From Halobacillus ihumii (lineage in GTDB: Bacteria > Bacillota > Bacilli > Bacillales > Halobacillaceae), in the NCBI RefSeq assembly GCF_902726645.1, contig NZ_CACVAO010000001.1, positions 2,588,764 through 2,652,763 of the forward strand: a stretch of 64,000 bases of DNA, given 5' to 3'. Below the pieces are notes generated by a model. It was not told where the DNA came from. It was given only the letters and a program-made list of their open reading frames with translations, and ran no database searches. Positions 63,165 to 64,000 of the stretch are shown here, in pieces (within the stretch, counting starts at the first letter, position 1; every line of letters begins with the position of its first letter). The position numbers were made by a program, and so were the translations under genes.

Positions 63165-63200
63165 AAATCCCGTCCTTTTTCTTAAAGGAACGGGATTTAT
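63165..63200. terminator. Second hairpin, between the M20 gene and the alcohol dehydrogenase gene
   Basis: AAATCCCGTCCTTT pairs with AAAGGAACGGGATTT with one bulge; the flanks are A/T rich. It may serve the convergent alcohol dehydrogenase gene. Confidence 0.7.
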
Positions 63201-63322
63201 ATTAGAAGTTTTACATTTGTTTTTAAAGGTAAATTGTAAACAATTTAATATGGAGACTTTCTTGGTCTCAAACCTATGCTTGTATGGTACTGGTATCCTT
63301 ATTGAAAGTTTCTAAAACCCAC

Positions 63323-64000
63323 TTACATTGTACTTACATCAATTACAAAACGATATTTTACATCGGAAGCTATTACTCGTTCGTAGGCTTCGTCGATTTC
63401 ATCCGCTGAAATTACTTCAATTTTAGGAGTAATGCTGTGTTCTGCACAGAAATTCAGCATTTCCTGAGTCTCACGTATGCCCCCAATCATTGAACCTGCA
63501 AAGGAACGACGGTGACCGATAAGAGAAAACACATTTACTTCCAATGGTTCTGCAGGGGCACCGACATTTACCAGGGATCCCCCGAGATTTAACAAGGAGA
63601 GATAAGCATCAAGGTCAATTTTTGCACTTACCGTGTTAATGATGAGATCAAACGTACCGGACAGCTTATCAAAGGTCTCAGGATCCCTGGTGCTATAGTA
63701 GTCATTTGCGCCGAATTGCAGTCCATCATCTTTTTTATTCAAAGTTCGTGACAGAACGGTAACCTCTGCATCCATAGCGTGTGCAATCTTTACAGCCATA
63801 TGACCAAGACCGCCCATTCCAACAACCGCTACTTTCTTACCTGGACCAGCTTCCCAATGATTTAATGGAGAATATGTTGTAATGCCTGCACAAAGTAATG
63901 GTGCTGCTGCGTCTAGTTCAATGCTTTCAGGAATCCTGAGTACGAAATCCTCAGTTACGACAATGTGGGTAGAATAGCCACCTTGAGTTGGCTCGCCATA
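63323..64000 (-). CDS. Zinc-dependent alcohol dehydrogenase, CAD/YjgB-like (partial, N-terminus outside window)
   Basis: The frame is open from the stop at 63323 to the end of the window, giving the last 225 residues. It has the cofactor-binding motif [18 protein letters not shown], the substrate-side block [18 protein letters not shown] and the C-terminal [10 protein letters not shown]. This places it in the cinnamyl-alcohol/YjgB branch of medium-chain NADP-dependent dehydrogenases, which reduce aldehydes. The zinc-binding N-terminal domain (GHE, CGVCHSD type) lies beyond the edge. Reading only from the internal ATG at 63817 would wrongly cut the gene. Confidence 0.9.
   Translation of the reverse strand, partial: YGEPTQGGYSTHIVVTEDFVLRIPESIELDAAAPLLCAGITTYSPLNHWEAGPGKKVAVVGMGGLGHMAVKIAHAMDAEVTVLSRTLNKKDDGLQFGANDYYSTRDPETFDKLSGTFDLIINTVSAKIDLDAYLSLLNLGGSLVNVGAPAEPLEVNVFSLIGHRRSFAGSMIGGIRETQEMLNFCAEHSITPKIEVISADEIDEAYERVIASDVKYRFVIDVSTM

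Overview
This window reads as chromosome of a Gram-positive, low-GC, moderately halophilic member of the Bacillaceae. A Halobacillus-like or related genus is my best guess from recalled protein similarity; it is inference, not proven here. The order tsaE-tsaB-rimI-tsaD-(ABC-F)-moaC-rex ... ydiK-ydiL-groES-groEL is the one I know from the Bacillus subtilis ydiA-groEL region. The chaperone operon has a CIRCE site, TTG starts are common, and ribosome binding sites are strong.

Layout. 1-0.8 kb: the end of an rRNA operon (23S tail, 5S, tRNA-fMet, tRNA-Asp) with a partial duplication of the tRNA-fMet leader. 0.9-13.8 kb: core housekeeping genes (thiL, the t6A genes tsaE/tsaB/tsaD with rimI, an ABC-F ATPase, moaC, rex, ydiK/ydiL, groES/groEL). 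A cluster of DnaA boxes lies just after tsaD. 14.4-21.2 kb: a urea locus, in which a urea-type sodium:solute symporter is cut by an intact IS21-family element with a 5-bp target duplication, followed by ureABC without accessory genes. 21.7-36.1 kb: a fructan locus. It holds a YesM/LytS-type kinase, an AraC-type response regulator, a sugar-binding lipoprotein without permeases, levansucrase (sacB), endolevanase (levB), a DeoR-type repressor, a divergent ribose/fructose-type ABC transporter and a second secreted GH32 fructanase. 36.2-38.3 kb: decayed fragments and a transglutaminase-like gene. 38.3-56.3 kb: a nitrogen locus with a glutamine synthetase paralog, amtB, a DUF294 nucleotidyltransferase, a DnaQ-type exonuclease, tnrA, and the full nitrate/nitrite assimilation operon (nasB, nasC, narK-type transporter, nasD, nasE, nasF, sirohydrochlorin chelatase-like, TrpD-like). 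56.5-58.5 kb: a graveyard of truncated regulators (IclR, GntR), a levB remnant and an orphan P-loop protein. 58.9-62.9 kb: a SAM-I riboswitch controlling metN-metI-metQ and an M20 amidohydrolase. The window ends inside a zinc alcohol dehydrogenase.

How the parts work together. TGTNA-N7-TNACA boxes (TnrA/GlnR type) stand before ureA, glnA, amtB (two) and nasB. At ureA, amtB and nasB the box centre lies about 50 bp upstream of a predicted start point, the geometry of TnrA-activated promoters. Urea, ammonium and nitrate use are therefore probably one nitrogen regulon with tnrA inside it. In the fructan locus, SacB would make levan from sucrose outside the cell, LevB and the second GH32 enzyme would cut it, and the ABC transporter would import the products. 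The DeoR gene and the ABC operon share an almost identical operator placed on the -10 box of each promoter. The two-component system plus lone binding protein upstream of sacB looks like a three-part sugar sensor replacing the antitermination control known from B. subtilis.
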